Positions 31,029 to 42,082 are shown, numbered from the stretch's first letter. The stretch is 64,000 bases of DNA from Histomonas meleagridis (GCA_020186115.1 WSYJ01000178.1:186001-250000); one strand, 5' to 3'. Notes: a model not told the origin generated them from the letters alone. Made by a program: numbers and translations.

Positions 31029-31533
31029 TTTGGAGAAGCAGGAAAAATAACGATTTTTTTTGAATGGAGAAGTTTCACTGTGTTTGTTCAGTTAAATGGA
31101 CGTTATGAATACTAAACGAACTCCCTTCTCACAACGTTTAAAAATACATAAGTTTATTCGAACGTTATCAATACAATTTTGTGAGAATTACAGTTTCCCA
31201 TAAAACAAGTGAACTAAATAACGGTTTTGAATCATGCGAAGATTTAGTGTGAACTTTCTATTTAAAATGACAAAACTACTTGTCAAGTACACCATGCAGA
31301 TATAAAGAGTATGCGTTAATGTGTGAAATAAAGATAACATTAGTCTAGATTAATTTACAGAGCTCTTATGTGGCTATAACTCAAGATTTATCTTCGAGTC
31401 AAATCATGGATCAAGTTTTGATAAGTATTATTTAGAATTTAATCTGTAAAACACCAAAATGAATTAATTGGTTATTTATGACTTGTGAAGTGAACTACAA
31501 GTGAATTTTTAAACGGATACCAAACCGTGCCCT
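31029..31533. promoter_or_regulatory. Divergent intergenic region with Myb-type sites
   Basis: 505 bp between the large repeat protein (minus) and the Myb gene (plus). Contains AACGTTT near 31133, AACGGTTTTG near 31218, and AACGGATACC plus ACCGTGCC at 31512-31530, directly before the Myb ATG. The paired sites upstream of a Myb gene suggest possible autoregulation (inference). Confidence 0.4.
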
Positions 31534-32220
31534 ATGGCTTCAGCTCCCTCTTCTGGTCAGAATGAAGCTCTGGCACCAACAAGATCCAGAAACAGAACAA
31601 GAAATGCAAACCCATCAACATGGACTATTGAGGAAGACAATTTATTATTTGAGTTGGTATCAAAAAATGAAGATTGGGCAATCATTGAAAAAAAGTTTCC
31701 AAATAAAACAGGAAAACAAGTCCTAGCACATTGGAAAAAGGTTGCTAACCCAAACATCATTAGAGGATCATGGACAGGCGAAGAAGACAATGCCATCATT
31801 GAATGGGTAAAAACTAACGGCCCTTCCAAATGGTCTTCTATTGCCGAAAAACTTCCAGGAAGGATAGCTAAACAGTGTAGAGAGCGCTGGTGCAATCATT
31901 TAAATCCAGAGATTAAAAAAGGACCATGGACTGCTGAAGAGGATAACATTATTACCGAATCCATTCGAAAGATCGGAACAAAATGGTCCGAAATTGCTAA
32001 ATTATTACCTGGAAGAACAGATAACTCCGTAAAAAATAGATGGAACTCAACATTAAAAAGAAAATTATCCCGTTCAAATGAAGACAACAGACCTCCGGTT
32101 AATGAAAATACAGAAACTATGCGTAATGAGGTCAAAAAGAATTCGACAGATGTAAACGAAAATCGAAGGTTGCTCGAAGTTTTACTACAACAGCAACAAA
32201 TAATCAACTTTAAGAACTGA
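31534..32220 (+). CDS. R1R2R3 Myb transcription factor
   Basis: 228 aa with three SANT/Myb repeats: [18 protein letters not shown], then [20 protein letters not shown] and [20 protein letters not shown]. The R2-R3 recognition ends are [16 protein letters not shown] and [17 protein letters not shown], as in vertebrate c-Myb. R1 is the most divergent ([14 protein letters not shown]). The C-terminal tail is short and polar. Should bind YAACKG-type sites. A good candidate to recognise the AACGGT motifs that precede many genes in this window. Start is the first ATG at 31534. Confidence 0.93.
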   Translation: MASAPSSGQNEALAPTRSRNRTRNANPSTWTIEEDNLLFELVSKNEDWAIIEKKFPNKTGKQVLAHWKKVANPNIIRGSWTGEEDNAIIEWVKTNGPSKWSSIAEKLPGRIAKQCRERWCNHLNPEIKKGPWTAEEDNIITESIRKIGTKWSEIAKLLPGRTDNSVKNRWNSTLKRKLSRSNEDNRPPVNENTETMRNEVKKNSTDVNENRRLLEVLLQQQQIINFKN

Positions 32221-32400
32221 CGTTATCTTTTAAATTGAATAATTTAATAAAAATTTCATCTAAATTTCCTAATTTCTTGAGCTTTTTTCGAGTTGGTGAT
32301 TTTTTTACTTCACTTCACATGTAAATAAAGCGTTCAAATAAAATCTTCAATTCAATGAAAAATTTACTTGGCTAAAATAACGTATTTAAACGTACGGGAA

Positions 32401-32500
32401 AACCGTTATACTTCTTTAAACGGCCCCTGTGATTTCCCTGTTAAAAATGTCACATCACATTTCTTTCAATGCCACTTTTGTGGCAATTTGTGTTCTGAAC
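32401..32500 (+). ncRNA. Candidate structured RNA (two hairpins, Sm-like site)
   Basis: Within a 684-bp gap, a locally GC-richer stretch has two perfect hairpins: AAATGT-CACATC-ACATTT (32445-32462) and TGCCAC-TTTT-GTGGCA (32470-32485). AATTTGTG, resembling an Sm site, follows directly at 32485-32492. ACCGTT and AAACGG motifs sit at 32402-32423. No match to a named snRNA recognised. Strand and transcript limits are guesses. Confidence 0.25.
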
Positions 32501-32904
32501 TTCCTTACTGATTTTGGGTATAAATAGAAGCTTTACTTATTTTAACGGTGATTTTTAAATTATGCACTAAGTTGAGTATGCATTCTATATATTTTCAACT
32601 CTTGTAATTTTCTTTAATTTAAAAAATGCAAAGTTTAAAAAAGCACATATGAAATACTTCTGAAATTAAAATCTGATTTATATATCTTCTTGTGTCTTTT
32701 AAAACCACTTTTTCAAAGTATAAAAATGCCATCCCAGAGAATAAGACTTTTTGAATTTCTTGTTTCTGTTATATAAAATAAGAATTTTTTTCATATATAA
32801 TTTTTATTACCATATATGTAATCGATACACATAAAATGTTTGAGAAAAATATTTTTATTTTTTCAAAATTTTCAATTTTTAAGATTTATTGGGTGGCACT
32901 TTTT

Positions 32905-34149
32905 ATGAATGAAAAAAGACTGAGCATATGCTTGTGCTCAGACTTTTTTTTTCCCAGCGTCGGTGGAATAGAAACACATGTTTTAGAGCTAGCAAAACAA
33001 TTAATTGCATTTGGACACAAAGTTGTTGTAATCACAAGAAATAGAGGATCATATGATGGTGAAGTAATTTTATTTAATACACTCAAAGTTTACTATCTCA
33101 AGAGATGTACACTTGGAATTGGTAGTAGTCTTCCAGCTTTTTGGGCTACAGTTCCACAACTTTATCCAATTTTACGCAAAGAAAAAATTACACACGTTCA
33201 TTGTCATCAATCTTCGTCCTCAATAGGCTATGATGCTGGTATTATTGCACAACTCATGGGTCTCAAAGTATTTTTCACAGAACATTCACTTTTAGGATTA
33301 GGTGTTATTGGAGCTCTTCACCTAAATCTTCTTAATTCTCCTTTCTTACATTGCTGCGACCAACTTATTGCAGTTTCTCAAGTTCAAGCGCACAATATTC
33401 AAGCTCGGACAGGGATTTCAGACAATATTACAGTAATTCCTAACGGAGTTGACTCCTCAGTTTTTGTACCACTTAAAGACGATTCTATTAAATTACATTA
33501 TCCAACGATTATTGCTGTAACTCGTTTTGAAAAACGACGAGGCAGCGAAATGTTGAAAGACATTATTCACATTGTATGCACGTCAAATGTTGACGCGCGG
33601 TTTGTGATTGCAGGCGACGGTTCCAATTTTGAAGATATGAAAAGTTATCTTCAAGAATCATCATTTAATTCAAGGGTAGAACTTTTAGGGTATATTCCAC
33701 ATGACAAAATTGCATCAGTACTTCAAAAAGGTCAATTTTTTGTAAATTGCTCATTGACAGATGCGTTTTGTATAGCAAATGTAGAAGCAGCTTCATGTGG
33801 ATTATATGTAATATCAACAGATATTGGAGGTATTCCAGAAGTACTTCCTGAACAAATGAGAACATTGGTCCCTCCTTGTCCTAAAATGGTTGCAGATGCG
33901 ATATTAGATGCAATTGATAAGAAGAAAAAAGTCGAAAACTCACATCAAATCATTGAGAATATGTTCTCATGGCAAAAAATTGTCGAAAAGATTGTCTTTA
34001 TTTACAGATCCAAAAAAAGAAAAGAAAATGTGTTTAGGAAAATTTTGAAAAGCTTCCAGCCATATATGTCATTCGTTGGAATTGTTTATTATGCACTGGT
34101 GCTGATATTGATGAGATTGATTGATCTTATCAAGTTTTGTATTCATTAA
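32905..34149 (+). CDS. PIG-A-like GPI GlcNAc-transferase catalytic subunit
   Basis: 414 aa from MNEKRLSICLCSDFFFPSVG; an in-frame ATG at 32836 would add 23 hydrophobic residues, but family proteins start near the later Met. GT4-fold glycosyltransferase predicted to transfer GlcNAc to phosphatidylinositol at the ER, the first step of GPI synthesis. Family text is very clear: FFPSVGGIETHVLELAKQLI, NTLKVYYLKR, TEHSLLGLG, VIPNGVDSSVF, and the C-terminal nucleotide-sugar area NCSLTDAFCIANVEAASCGL (EX7E). A C-terminal membrane segment (FVGIVYYALVLILMRLI) anchors it. No other GPI gene is in the window. Confidence 0.92.
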   Translation: MNEKRLSICLCSDFFFPSVGGIETHVLELAKQLIAFGHKVVVITRNRGSYDGEVILFNTLKVYYLKRCTLGIGSSLPAFWATVPQLYPILRKEKITHVHCHQSSSSIGYDAGIIAQLMGLKVFFTEHSLLGLGVIGALHLNLLNSPFLHCCDQLIAVSQVQAHNIQARTGISDNITVIPNGVDSSVFVPLKDDSIKLHYPTIIAVTRFEKRRGSEMLKDIIHIVCTSNVDARFVIAGDGSNFEDMKSYLQESSFNSRVELLGYIPHDKIASVLQKGQFFVNCSLTDAFCIANVEAASCGLYVISTDIGGIPEVLPEQMRTLVPPCPKMVADAILDAIDKKKKVENSHQIIENMFSWQKIVEKIVFIYRSKKRKENVFRKILKSFQPYMSFVGIVYYALVLILMRLIDLIKFCIH

Positions 34150-34571
34150 TAATAAAATATTATATAAAGTTCTATCGATTCAACTTTGTGTTTTTATATT
34201 GTGATGGTTCAATCCTTTGACTTAGATGAAGTTTATTGAAGTTTTCCTGTTTCACATCGATGGAGAATTATTTCAATTTCATTCTCATTAACTCTTTCTT
34301 GAACATATTTCTGGGAAGTTTCTAACCATCTTTTAAAACTTATGAATAATTTTATATAATTGTTTAATTTCTTCTTTTGATATATAGATTATGTTCATTC
34401 GTTAATACCAAATTTTACATAATTTTTTTCATTTTAATATCTTATCATTGTATGTTAATTGTTGTTTTATTTAAAATTGTTCATATTCAAGAATCAATTT
34501 TTGTGTAACCAGATAACGTGTGGTTTAACGATAGGTTTCGGGGGTACCTCAATGTCAATTCAAAAAGAAAA
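34150..34571. other. Intergenic
   Basis: AT-rich; TTTAACGATAGG lies near 34523, about 45 nt before the BEACH protein ATG, and resembles Myb-type TAACGA elements. Nothing else supported. Confidence 0.4.
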
Positions 34572-37500
34572 ATGGAGAATGTTTGTGAATTTGGATCAAA
34601 TCAACATGTAAAGAGTGGAATAACAGAAGTTCTTTCGCAAAAATCAGTTTTCGAGAAAAAATATTCACAAAACCCAATTTTATCTTCATTGATTCAAACA
34701 TTTCCAAACTTGGAATTAATCAATCCATCAGAAGTTACAATCGAAGGTATTGTCAGAAATTTCAAAAAGCTTCAATCAGTCGACGAAAATTTTTTAAAAA
34801 ATTTTAATGAAAATCAATTTCCAAATGAAGTCAAAACCATTTGTCTTTGTTTATATTGCATATCTTGGTATTGTTGTGGTTCTAGTGAATGGGAAAATTT
34901 ACTTCCTCATTTAGTAAAATTACCATCAAATACATATCAAGCATCACAATCTCTTTGCTTTGATTTAATTATTGAGCGGATATATCAAATGCGTTGTGTA
35001 ACTGCTGACAAATATAATTTTTTTTTCGAGTTAATATCATCATATCGAAATATATCGTTAATCAGTTTCTCATTATTACTTCCAATATTTAAAGATTCTT
35101 CCAGACATACAAATTTAGCATGCGACACCATCATTTCTATCATCAAAAACAATCCTAAAACCTTCAAAGGACAAGATTTCACAGGATTTATATCCAAATT
35201 CCAAAATTTTTTTATAGATTTTAATTCGAATGGAATGAAACTTCTATCTATTGTTGCCAATATCTCCAAAGAAGGCAAACTTTTTATGCATAATATTCAT
35301 GAGATTTATAATTCATTTATAAATTTGATTATTAATCAAAAGAAAATTAATATTTCATATCCATCTAATGAATACAAAGAATATCAAATCAAAAACTTAT
35401 TAGACTTTGGATTTGTACAATTTAAGATGGAAAATTCATTTAATTTCAAGAAAGTTTTAATTCCATATGATTTAATCATTTCTAAAATTACTTTCTCCGA
35501 TATCTTTGATATTAAAACATTGATAAAGATACAAAACTTTTCATTTTTTATTGATTCGATTCCATTACATATGGTAATTGATTTCATTGGATTTATTTCA
35601 GGGAAATTGGACTCATTAAAAACGAATTTGATACCATTTTGTGCAATGATCTTAAAACTATTTGAGAATAATCAAAATGAACAAAATTATACAACAATAA
35701 TATTAATGTTATTTCAATCAGAATTATTTTCACCGTCAATTAATATATTTAATAATGAACCTTTCGATCAATATATTAATTTATTACGAAATAATTTTTT
35801 AGTTTTTGTTTTAAATAAAAGTCCGTCATTAATATATACATTATTATTTAATCAAAAAGATCAGAATTTTAACATAATAATTTTCGCGGAATTTTTATTA
35901 CGAATTTTAAATCAACTTGAAACTATTAATTTAAGTACATTTGTTAATGAGAATTTCCCAAGTTTCTTATTAAAAGTTTTAATGTATTTAAAAGATATTA
36001 AAGGGGAATTAACAAATGTTTTATTTTGTTCTTTAATGGAATTTCTTTCAATGTTATTAAGAGATATAACAATTTCGGAACTTTTATATTTAAGTGAAGA
36101 ATTTATTTATTCATTTATGAATTTACTTTTGGAGAAATCACTTTCGAATTATATTTTCTCTATATTAAATCAATCATTTACATTAACTCATTCGAATACT
36201 TCTACATCAATAATGAAGAACATTAATATATTTTTAAAACAAACAGTATGTTCTATCAAAGATTTTGATTTGATTAATAATATAACTGATTTATTATATC
36301 ATTGTATATCTGTTAATAAACATTTCATTATTGATTTCCAAGATTTATTTTATCAATTAATTATATATTTATCGGAAAATTTAGACAAAAATTTGTTCAT
36401 TAAAATATATAATTTATTAAAATTATTTATAAATTATGATACTACTTTTACTTTACCAAATAATATATTTTATAAATTATATAACATAATATTAAATATA
36501 TATCAAACACCTAATGATGAATTAGATACATTATTTTATTATGTTATAAGTAATTCACGTTTTTTAACACATAAAAATAATTTTATAATACGTAATAATC
36601 AAATGTTAACACTTTTGTTTCTAATTCATCCAGATATTATAGAAAACTTATATAAACTTTGTGAATATTCATGTTCGAATTGTTCAATGACTCATGATTC
36701 ATATATCGATTCTATTTTATTACAATATTTATTATATGATAATGAAATTAATTATAATAACATTAAATATAAATTAAATTTCATTACAATTCAAAATCCA
36801 ATTGATCATATCATTAAATTACTTCCATTAATAATTAATATTAAAACTAATTATTCGATTGCATATTATTTATCTTTATTAATATCAAAAAGTAATTCTA
36901 TAAATATTTCCGAATTATTTTTAAATATTTTTGGTAATAATTTATTAAATACTTCTATAACACCACAATTACCATTAGAAAACTCAAAACCTTTAATCGA
37001 ATTAAAAGGAATCGAATGGTCAAAATTACATAATGGATTTACATTGGATTTTAATTTCTTATTTGATACAAATGTCTCAAAACGATTACAATATTCATAT
37101 GATATCTTTAAAATTCAAGAATCAAAGAATCATTATTTTAAAGTATTTATAAAGAATGGAGTAATATTATCTGAATATCGTAAAGAAACAACAGAAACAA
37201 ATTTCTTATTTAAGAATTTAGGCACATTAAAATGGCATCATTTTACTATCGTAATATTTCATACTAAAACTAATTCGAAAACTTATAATTATTGTGATGG
37301 TAGTAATTTATCTGATGCAATATTTAGATATATGTTATTTGAAAATCCAATAAAAATATTAATTGGAGGTTCGAATTACAAAAATAAAAACCATCCAAAA
37401 TATGGATTTATTAATTCATTTAAACTTTTTGCTTATAATTTTGATGAAGATCAAGCTAATGAATTATATTTAAATCCAAATGAAATTAAAACTGTTCCAA

Positions 37501-40500
37501 TATTTAATAGTGATTGGATAAATCCAAATGTTTCTTATATAAATGTAAATAAGAAATCATATGAATTACTTCCATGTTTTCATATAAATAATAATATAAT
37601 CGAATATTTCATGGAGAAAAATATCTTCGAATTAATCATTAATAATAACCAATTAATGAATTTGGGTATAGATATCATTGGAATTATATTATCTTTTGAA
37701 CAATATCATAAAAGAAAATTAAATTTTGTTCAAATACTTTATAAAAAAGTTTATGAAACTGTTGAATTACAAACATTTTCTTTTTATTTATCACTTTATA
37801 ATATAATGTTAAAATTAAATGACGAAATTATTTTACCGGAATTTGTTAAATATTTAATTATAAATTTGTTTTTATGGACTAAATCTACAAAAAATGAGTT
37901 AATTAAAATATTTGAATTTTGGAATGAAATATTATATAATAATCAATTAATATTTAAAGAAGAGAAAATATTTAGTAAACTTTTATTAGAATATAATTCG
38001 ATTTTTTGGGATGAAAAACATCCAAATTTAATAAAAGAAATCGATGAATTATTTATAACATTTCTAAGTAAAATTGCAAAATTTAATTTTAATGAAAATG
38101 ATTTCGAAATACTTTTTGATTTAATTCTAAAAATAAAAAATGAAAAAATTTTAGAGAATTTGGTTAAATTAATGTATTTAATCTCTGATTTAGAAATAGT
38201 TAAAACTTTAATGAATAAAGAAAACTTTTGTCGTTTCTTAGATATATTTAAATATCAAAACACAAAAATTTATATGAATTCGATTTTATTTTTAAGTAAT
38301 TTAACAAATGAAATTGCAAATAAATTATCAATTATAATTTTATATTTAATACCTAATAAACAAATAATTAATGAATTATTAAATATGTTAATCATAAGAT
38401 TAAATGAAAATTATAAACTTTTACCAATATTAACAACAATGTCATTACAAACAAATAATATTTCATTAATTTTATCAAAAGTATTAGAAGAACAAAATAA
38501 AATGAAATTTATTAATATCGAATTTTGGTATATTTGGTTATTTTTAATGATATTTAATGCAAATGATAATGATATACAATACATTACACATTTTATAGTT
38601 AATTGTTTATCGATAAATAATAATATTAAAGAAATAGAACAAGTTTTATGTTTTGCATTTCGAATGCAATTAATTAATAATAATTTATATTTGCCACAAA
38701 TGATTTTATCTGATTTATCAACTGATAAAGAAAACAAATTCGATGAAATCGTATTAAAATATTGTACATATTTATTCTTTTTACATATTAATTATATTCA
38801 ACATTCAACTGCTTTATTAGATGAATATAAAAATTCTCCTTTTTATGATAATAACTTTAAAATCGAAGAAAATGTTAATGATAATAAAGAAGATTTTTCG
38901 GATATTTATAACTTCGAAAAGTTTTTAATGAATGAATTATTAAATTTCGATATCAAATGTAGAGTTGATATTGATAATAGTGTAAATTTGATTGAAACGT
39001 TTTATTTTAGTAAAATGTCTTCTGATTCGAAATCAAATCAATTATTAATATCACAATTCCAAAGAAATAATGAGAAAAAGCCATATTTTAATCTAATGTC
39101 TTATATCGAGAACTTACGCGCTGAATTTATTGAAGAATTATATGCGAATCTTTTGTTTATAAAAAATGGTTTCATGAAAATAATTCAAGAAGCTAAAAAT
39201 GATATAAATAATATTAAACATCTAAAAGAATATAATAAAATTATTAAAAATGAAATCGATCAAAAAATTCCTTTTGATGATAATTATTATAAAAAAATTA
39301 TTCGTTCATATCGAATTTGTAATTTTTATTGTCCTTCACGTACTAAACAATACAAAAGCATTAAATATTATAAAACACAAAACCATTTAAATTATGTTTC
39401 GAATATCTTTCCGATGATTTTATTAAAGTTTAATTACAAAGAAAAAGGAAAAATTTATGTTGGAAAGAAGAAATTTGTTATTCAATTACAACAAAAAAGT
39501 ATAAAAATTCCATATAAATCAATTCGTTATTTTTATCCTAAGAAAATTATTTCATATAATGGGTTTGAAATCTATACGAAGATGGAACGAACATATTTAT
39601 TTATATTCCAACAAAACAATTTTGTGAATTTTGCATCAGCAATTTCATCATGTAAAATTAATGTGTTTTCATTTAACGAAAAAGTTTTAAGGGAATTCAC
39701 ATCAAAATGGGAAAAACATTTAATAAGTAATTTCGATTATTTAATGACAATTAATATAATTAGTGGACGTTCATTTCATTCCACACAATTATATCCAATA
39801 TTACCACAAATTATGACAAATTATAATGATCCGAATTCAACCAAAAACATCAAAGTTAAAACAAATATAATAATTCCGAAACTTGAATTTAATTCATCGA
39901 ATTTTACAAATGATTATATAATAGCGCCGGAATATTTCTTTGATTTTAATATAAAAATGGATAAATTACCAAATTGGGCAACTTCGAATTTCGAATTTGT
40001 TTATTTATCAAGAACGTTTTTGAATAATTTCGATATCTCTGATTGGATCGACAAAAATTTCGGCGTCAAAAAGACACAACAAAACCCAAGCATACAATTG
40101 TTCCCTGGTCATCATCCAAAAAAGAGGTCATTTTTACTTTTGGAGCCAAGTAAACATTTATTTGACTTTCAACATAAAGTTAAATTCGCTTTAGTATGGA
40201 TCGCAAATAATAAAATTAATATTAGAACTATATATGAAAATAATAAATTAATTTTCGCGAGTTTAACTAACGATGACAAAGTTCATATTGATGAGAAAAT
40301 TAAATTTAACAACGATTTGTTAGTGTTTTATTCTTCAAATGCGATTTTATGTTATTTGCCTAAAAAGTTTATGTTACACGCTTATAGTATGAATTCTGAA
40401 AAGAAAGTTGGCGTTTATACTGAATATCCTTTGTTTTCCATTTACAGAGATTACATTATTTACTGTAAAGATAAATTTACGGTTTGTAAGAAAAAAATTC

Positions 40501-41021
40501 ACAAAAATTCTGTCGAAAAAACGGTTTGCAACTCAAATTTGCCGATACATAAAATGGTATCGGCTCAACGATTCCACTTTTTGATAATATTAACCGAAAA
40601 CGATATTGTTAGAATTCATAATTTGCCAAATGGAAGTTTCGTTAAAGAAATGAAATTTAATAAGGTCGATAATATATCAATAAGTATAATGTGGGGATTT
40701 ATTTTGGTTCAATCAAAAGAAAATATATTTTTGTTTACACCTAATGGTGATTTAATTAAAAAAGTGAAACTCGATTTTGTGATAACAAATTTGTTTGCAT
40801 CAACTATTAATCATTTGGATGTGTTTATATTTAGAAATAAAGATAAAAAAGTCGGATTTTTCGAGGCGTTTTACCCCGAAAAGATAAAATTCATTGGCGA
40901 ATTCGAAACAAATTTCGTGCAAATGAAATACGCGTATCCGATGCAAAGCTTTATATTAGTTGGATCAAATGGTACAGTTAGAGTTGTGCCATATAACCAG
41001 AAAGAACAAATGATAAAATAA
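34572..41021 (+). CDS. BEACH-family protein with a shortened BEACH domain
   Basis: 2149 aa from the ATG at 34572. A long alpha-solenoid N-terminus comes first. A concanavalin-like domain (about 805-925, IELKGIEWSKLHNGFTLDF and GTLKWHHFTIVIF) follows, then more solenoid. A PH-BEACH-like domain (about 1620-1690, GKIYVGKKKFVIQLQQKSI) comes next, then a BEACH start (NFDYLMTINIISGRSFHSTQ) and end (LPNWATSNFEFVYLSRTF, SDWIDKNFG). The last 280 residues are beta-propeller-like. The conserved BEACH middle (THYSS...YLIRLEPF) is absent. BEACH proteins act in vesicle traffic and autophagy. The gene is very AT-rich in codon use. Confidence 0.8.
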   Translation: MENVCEFGSNQHVKSGITEVLSQKSVFEKKYSQNPILSSLIQTFPNLELINPSEVTIEGIVRNFKKLQSVDENFLKNFNENQFPNEVKTICLCLYCISWYCCGSSEWENLLPHLVKLPSNTYQASQSLCFDLIIERIYQMRCVTADKYNFFFELISSYRNISLISFSLLLPIFKDSSRHTNLACDTIISIIKNNPKTFKGQDFTGFISKFQNFFIDFNSNGMKLLSIVANISKEGKLFMHNIHEIYNSFINLIINQKKINISYPSNEYKEYQIKNLLDFGFVQFKMENSFNFKKVLIPYDLIISKITFSDIFDIKTLIKIQNFSFFIDSIPLHMVIDFIGFISGKLDSLKTNLIPFCAMILKLFENNQNEQNYTTIILMLFQSELFSPSINIFNNEPFDQYINLLRNNFLVFVLNKSPSLIYTLLFNQKDQNFNIIIFAEFLLRILNQLETINLSTFVNENFPSFLLKVLMYLKDIKGELTNVLFCSLMEFLSMLLRDITISELLYLSEEFIYSFMNLLLEKSLSNYIFSILNQSFTLTHSNTSTSIMKNINIFLKQTVCSIKDFDLINNITDLLYHCISVNKHFIIDFQDLFYQLIIYLSENLDKNLFIKIYNLLKLFINYDTTFTLPNNIFYKLYNIILNIYQTPNDELDTLFYYVISNSRFLTHKNNFIIRNNQMLTLLFLIHPDIIENLYKLCEYSCSNCSMTHDSYIDSILLQYLLYDNEINYNNIKYKLNFITIQNPIDHIIKLLPLIINIKTNYSIAYYLSLLISKSNSINISELFLNIFGNNLLNTSITPQLPLENSKPLIELKGIEWSKLHNGFTLDFNFLFDTNVSKRLQYSYDIFKIQESKNHYFKVFIKNGVILSEYRKETTETNFLFKNLGTLKWHHFTIVIFHTKTNSKTYNYCDGSNLSDAIFRYMLFENPIKILIGGSNYKNKNHPKYGFINSFKLFAYNFDEDQANELYLNPNEIKTVPIFNSDWINPNVSYINVNKKSYELLPCFHINNNIIEYFMEKNIFELIINNNQLMNLGIDIIGIILSFEQYHKRKLNFVQILYKKVYETVELQTFSFYLSLYNIMLKLNDEIILPEFVKYLIINLFLWTKSTKNELIKIFEFWNEILYNNQLIFKEEKIFSKLLLEYNSIFWDEKHPNLIKEIDELFITFLSKIAKFNFNENDFEILFDLILKIKNEKILENLVKLMYLISDLEIVKTLMNKENFCRFLDIFKYQNTKIYMNSILFLSNLTNEIANKLSIIILYLIPNKQIINELLNMLIIRLNENYKLLPILTTMSLQTNNISLILSKVLEEQNKMKFINIEFWYIWLFLMIFNANDNDIQYITHFIVNCLSINNNIKEIEQVLCFAFRMQLINNNLYLPQMILSDLSTDKENKFDEIVLKYCTYLFFLHINYIQHSTALLDEYKNSPFYDNNFKIEENVNDNKEDFSDIYNFEKFLMNELLNFDIKCRVDIDNSVNLIETFYFSKMSSDSKSNQLLISQFQRNNEKKPYFNLMSYIENLRAEFIEELYANLLFIKNGFMKIIQEAKNDINNIKHLKEYNKIIKNEIDQKIPFDDNYYKKIIRSYRICNFYCPSRTKQYKSIKYYKTQNHLNYVSNIFPMILLKFNYKEKGKIYVGKKKFVIQLQQKSIKIPYKSIRYFYPKKIISYNGFEIYTKMERTYLFIFQQNNFVNFASAISSCKINVFSFNEKVLREFTSKWEKHLISNFDYLMTINIISGRSFHSTQLYPILPQIMTNYNDPNSTKNIKVKTNIIIPKLEFNSSNFTNDYIIAPEYFFDFNIKMDKLPNWATSNFEFVYLSRTFLNNFDISDWIDKNFGVKKTQQNPSIQLFPGHHPKKRSFLLLEPSKHLFDFQHKVKFALVWIANNKINIRTIYENNKLIFASLTNDDKVHIDEKIKFNNDLLVFYSSNAILCYLPKKFMLHAYSMNSEKKVGVYTEYPLFSIYRDYIIYCKDKFTVCKKKIHKNSVEKTVCNSNLPIHKMVSAQRFHFLIILTENDIVRIHNLPNGSFVKEMKFNKVDNISISIMWGFILVQSKENIFLFTPNGDLIKKVKLDFVITNLFASTINHLDVFIFRNKDKKVGFFEAFYPEKIKFIGEFETNFVQMKYAYPMQSFILVGSNGTVRVVPYNQKEQMIK

Positions 41022-41479
41022 TATATTTATATAATATAAAATTTCTTTTTAATGATAAATAAATTGTTGAATTTTTAATATTTTTTCTTGAAAATAAAAT
41101 AATGATGTTGAAATCAGATATAAAAATTTGAAACTTTGATTACATTCTAATTTACAATTACATTATTATGAATTTGATGAACATTCATTTAAAAATGAAT
41201 GTTTATGCAAACATGTAAATTTATTTTTAAAATAATCTTTATGAAGGTCATAATTTTATAAATAAAATCACATTTTATATAATTTAAATTTTTATGGAAA
41301 TGTACTAAAAATTCTCTGTAAACAATTGATTTTTAATCTACAGTCAAATGGAAATGATAAAAATGAAATCAATATTAAAATTAAAAGGAAAAAATAAAGA
41401 ACTTATGAGATAAAGGTTTATTATGTTTATCTTTAAGTAGTTTTCTTAAATATTCATAATTTATATGTAATTGATTTAT
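41022..41479. other. Intergenic between convergent genes
   Basis: 458 bp of AT-rich sequence downstream of the BEACH and Rab genes. A palindromic GAACATTCATTTAAAAATGA followed by ATGTTT lies near 41179-41205. No gene seen. Confidence 0.45.
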
Positions 41480-42082
41480 TCATTTGCAACATTCTTTTTT
41501 GCCTTCTTTATTTTTTGCAACGTCTACACTTTGATCTAGTGTGTGAATTCCAAGGGAATTGTTAAAAACATCTTGAACACATTCATTAAATAATTCTTCA
41601 ACACCTTCTCCTGTAAGAGCAGAGGTTTCGTAGTAATTTATGCCTTTAGAATTAGCATATTCTTGTGCTTTGTCTTTCTGGACAGCCCTTTTATCATTAA
41701 GATCAGATTTATTGCCAACAAGTACGATGTGGCAATTTGCTGGTGATAAGTTCCTAACATCTTCTATCCAAGAATCTACCTTGTCAAATGTTGTAGAATC
41801 TGTTATATCATAAACGATTATAGCACAAGCACTATCTCTGTAGTAACTTCTTGTGATTGAACGAAAAACTTCTTGACCAGCTGTATCCCATATTTGAACC
41901 TTGACTTCTCTACCATTTATTTGTAATATTTTTATGGAAAACGTAACTCCAACAGTTACATCATGAATTGGCTGAAAACGACCTTCATCAAATCTAAGCA
42001 ACAAACATGACTTACCAACAGCAGAGTTGCCTACAATAATAAATTTGAAACAGATTTGATCCTGAGGAGTTTTGGATGACAT
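41480..42082 (-). CDS. Rab2-like small GTPase
   Basis: 200 aa. P loop GNSAVGKSCLLLRF, effector RFQPIHDVTVGVTFS, WDTAGQEVFRSITRSYYRD, GNKSDLNDKRAV and ETSALTG are all present. The FQPxHDxTxGVxF and SITRSYYR texts are closest to Rab2/Rab4/Rab14, best Rab2. Rab2 acts between ER and Golgi. It ends KKECCK: two Cys for geranylgeranylation, with one extra Lys after them. Divergent with the next gene across 121 bp. Confidence 0.93.
   Translation of the reverse strand: MSSKTPQDQICFKFIIVGNSAVGKSCLLLRFDEGRFQPIHDVTVGVTFSIKILQINGREVKVQIWDTAGQEVFRSITRSYYRDSACAIIVYDITDSTTFDKVDSWIEDVRNLSPANCHIVLVGNKSDLNDKRAVQKDKAQEYANSKGINYYETSALTGEGVEELFNECVQDVFNNSLGIHTLDQSVDVAKNKEGKKECCK

Noticed and set aside
32836..32904. 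Upstream ATG as start of the PIG-A-like protein
   Set aside because: It would add 23 mostly hydrophobic residues before the usual family start; the later Met at 32905 fits better.
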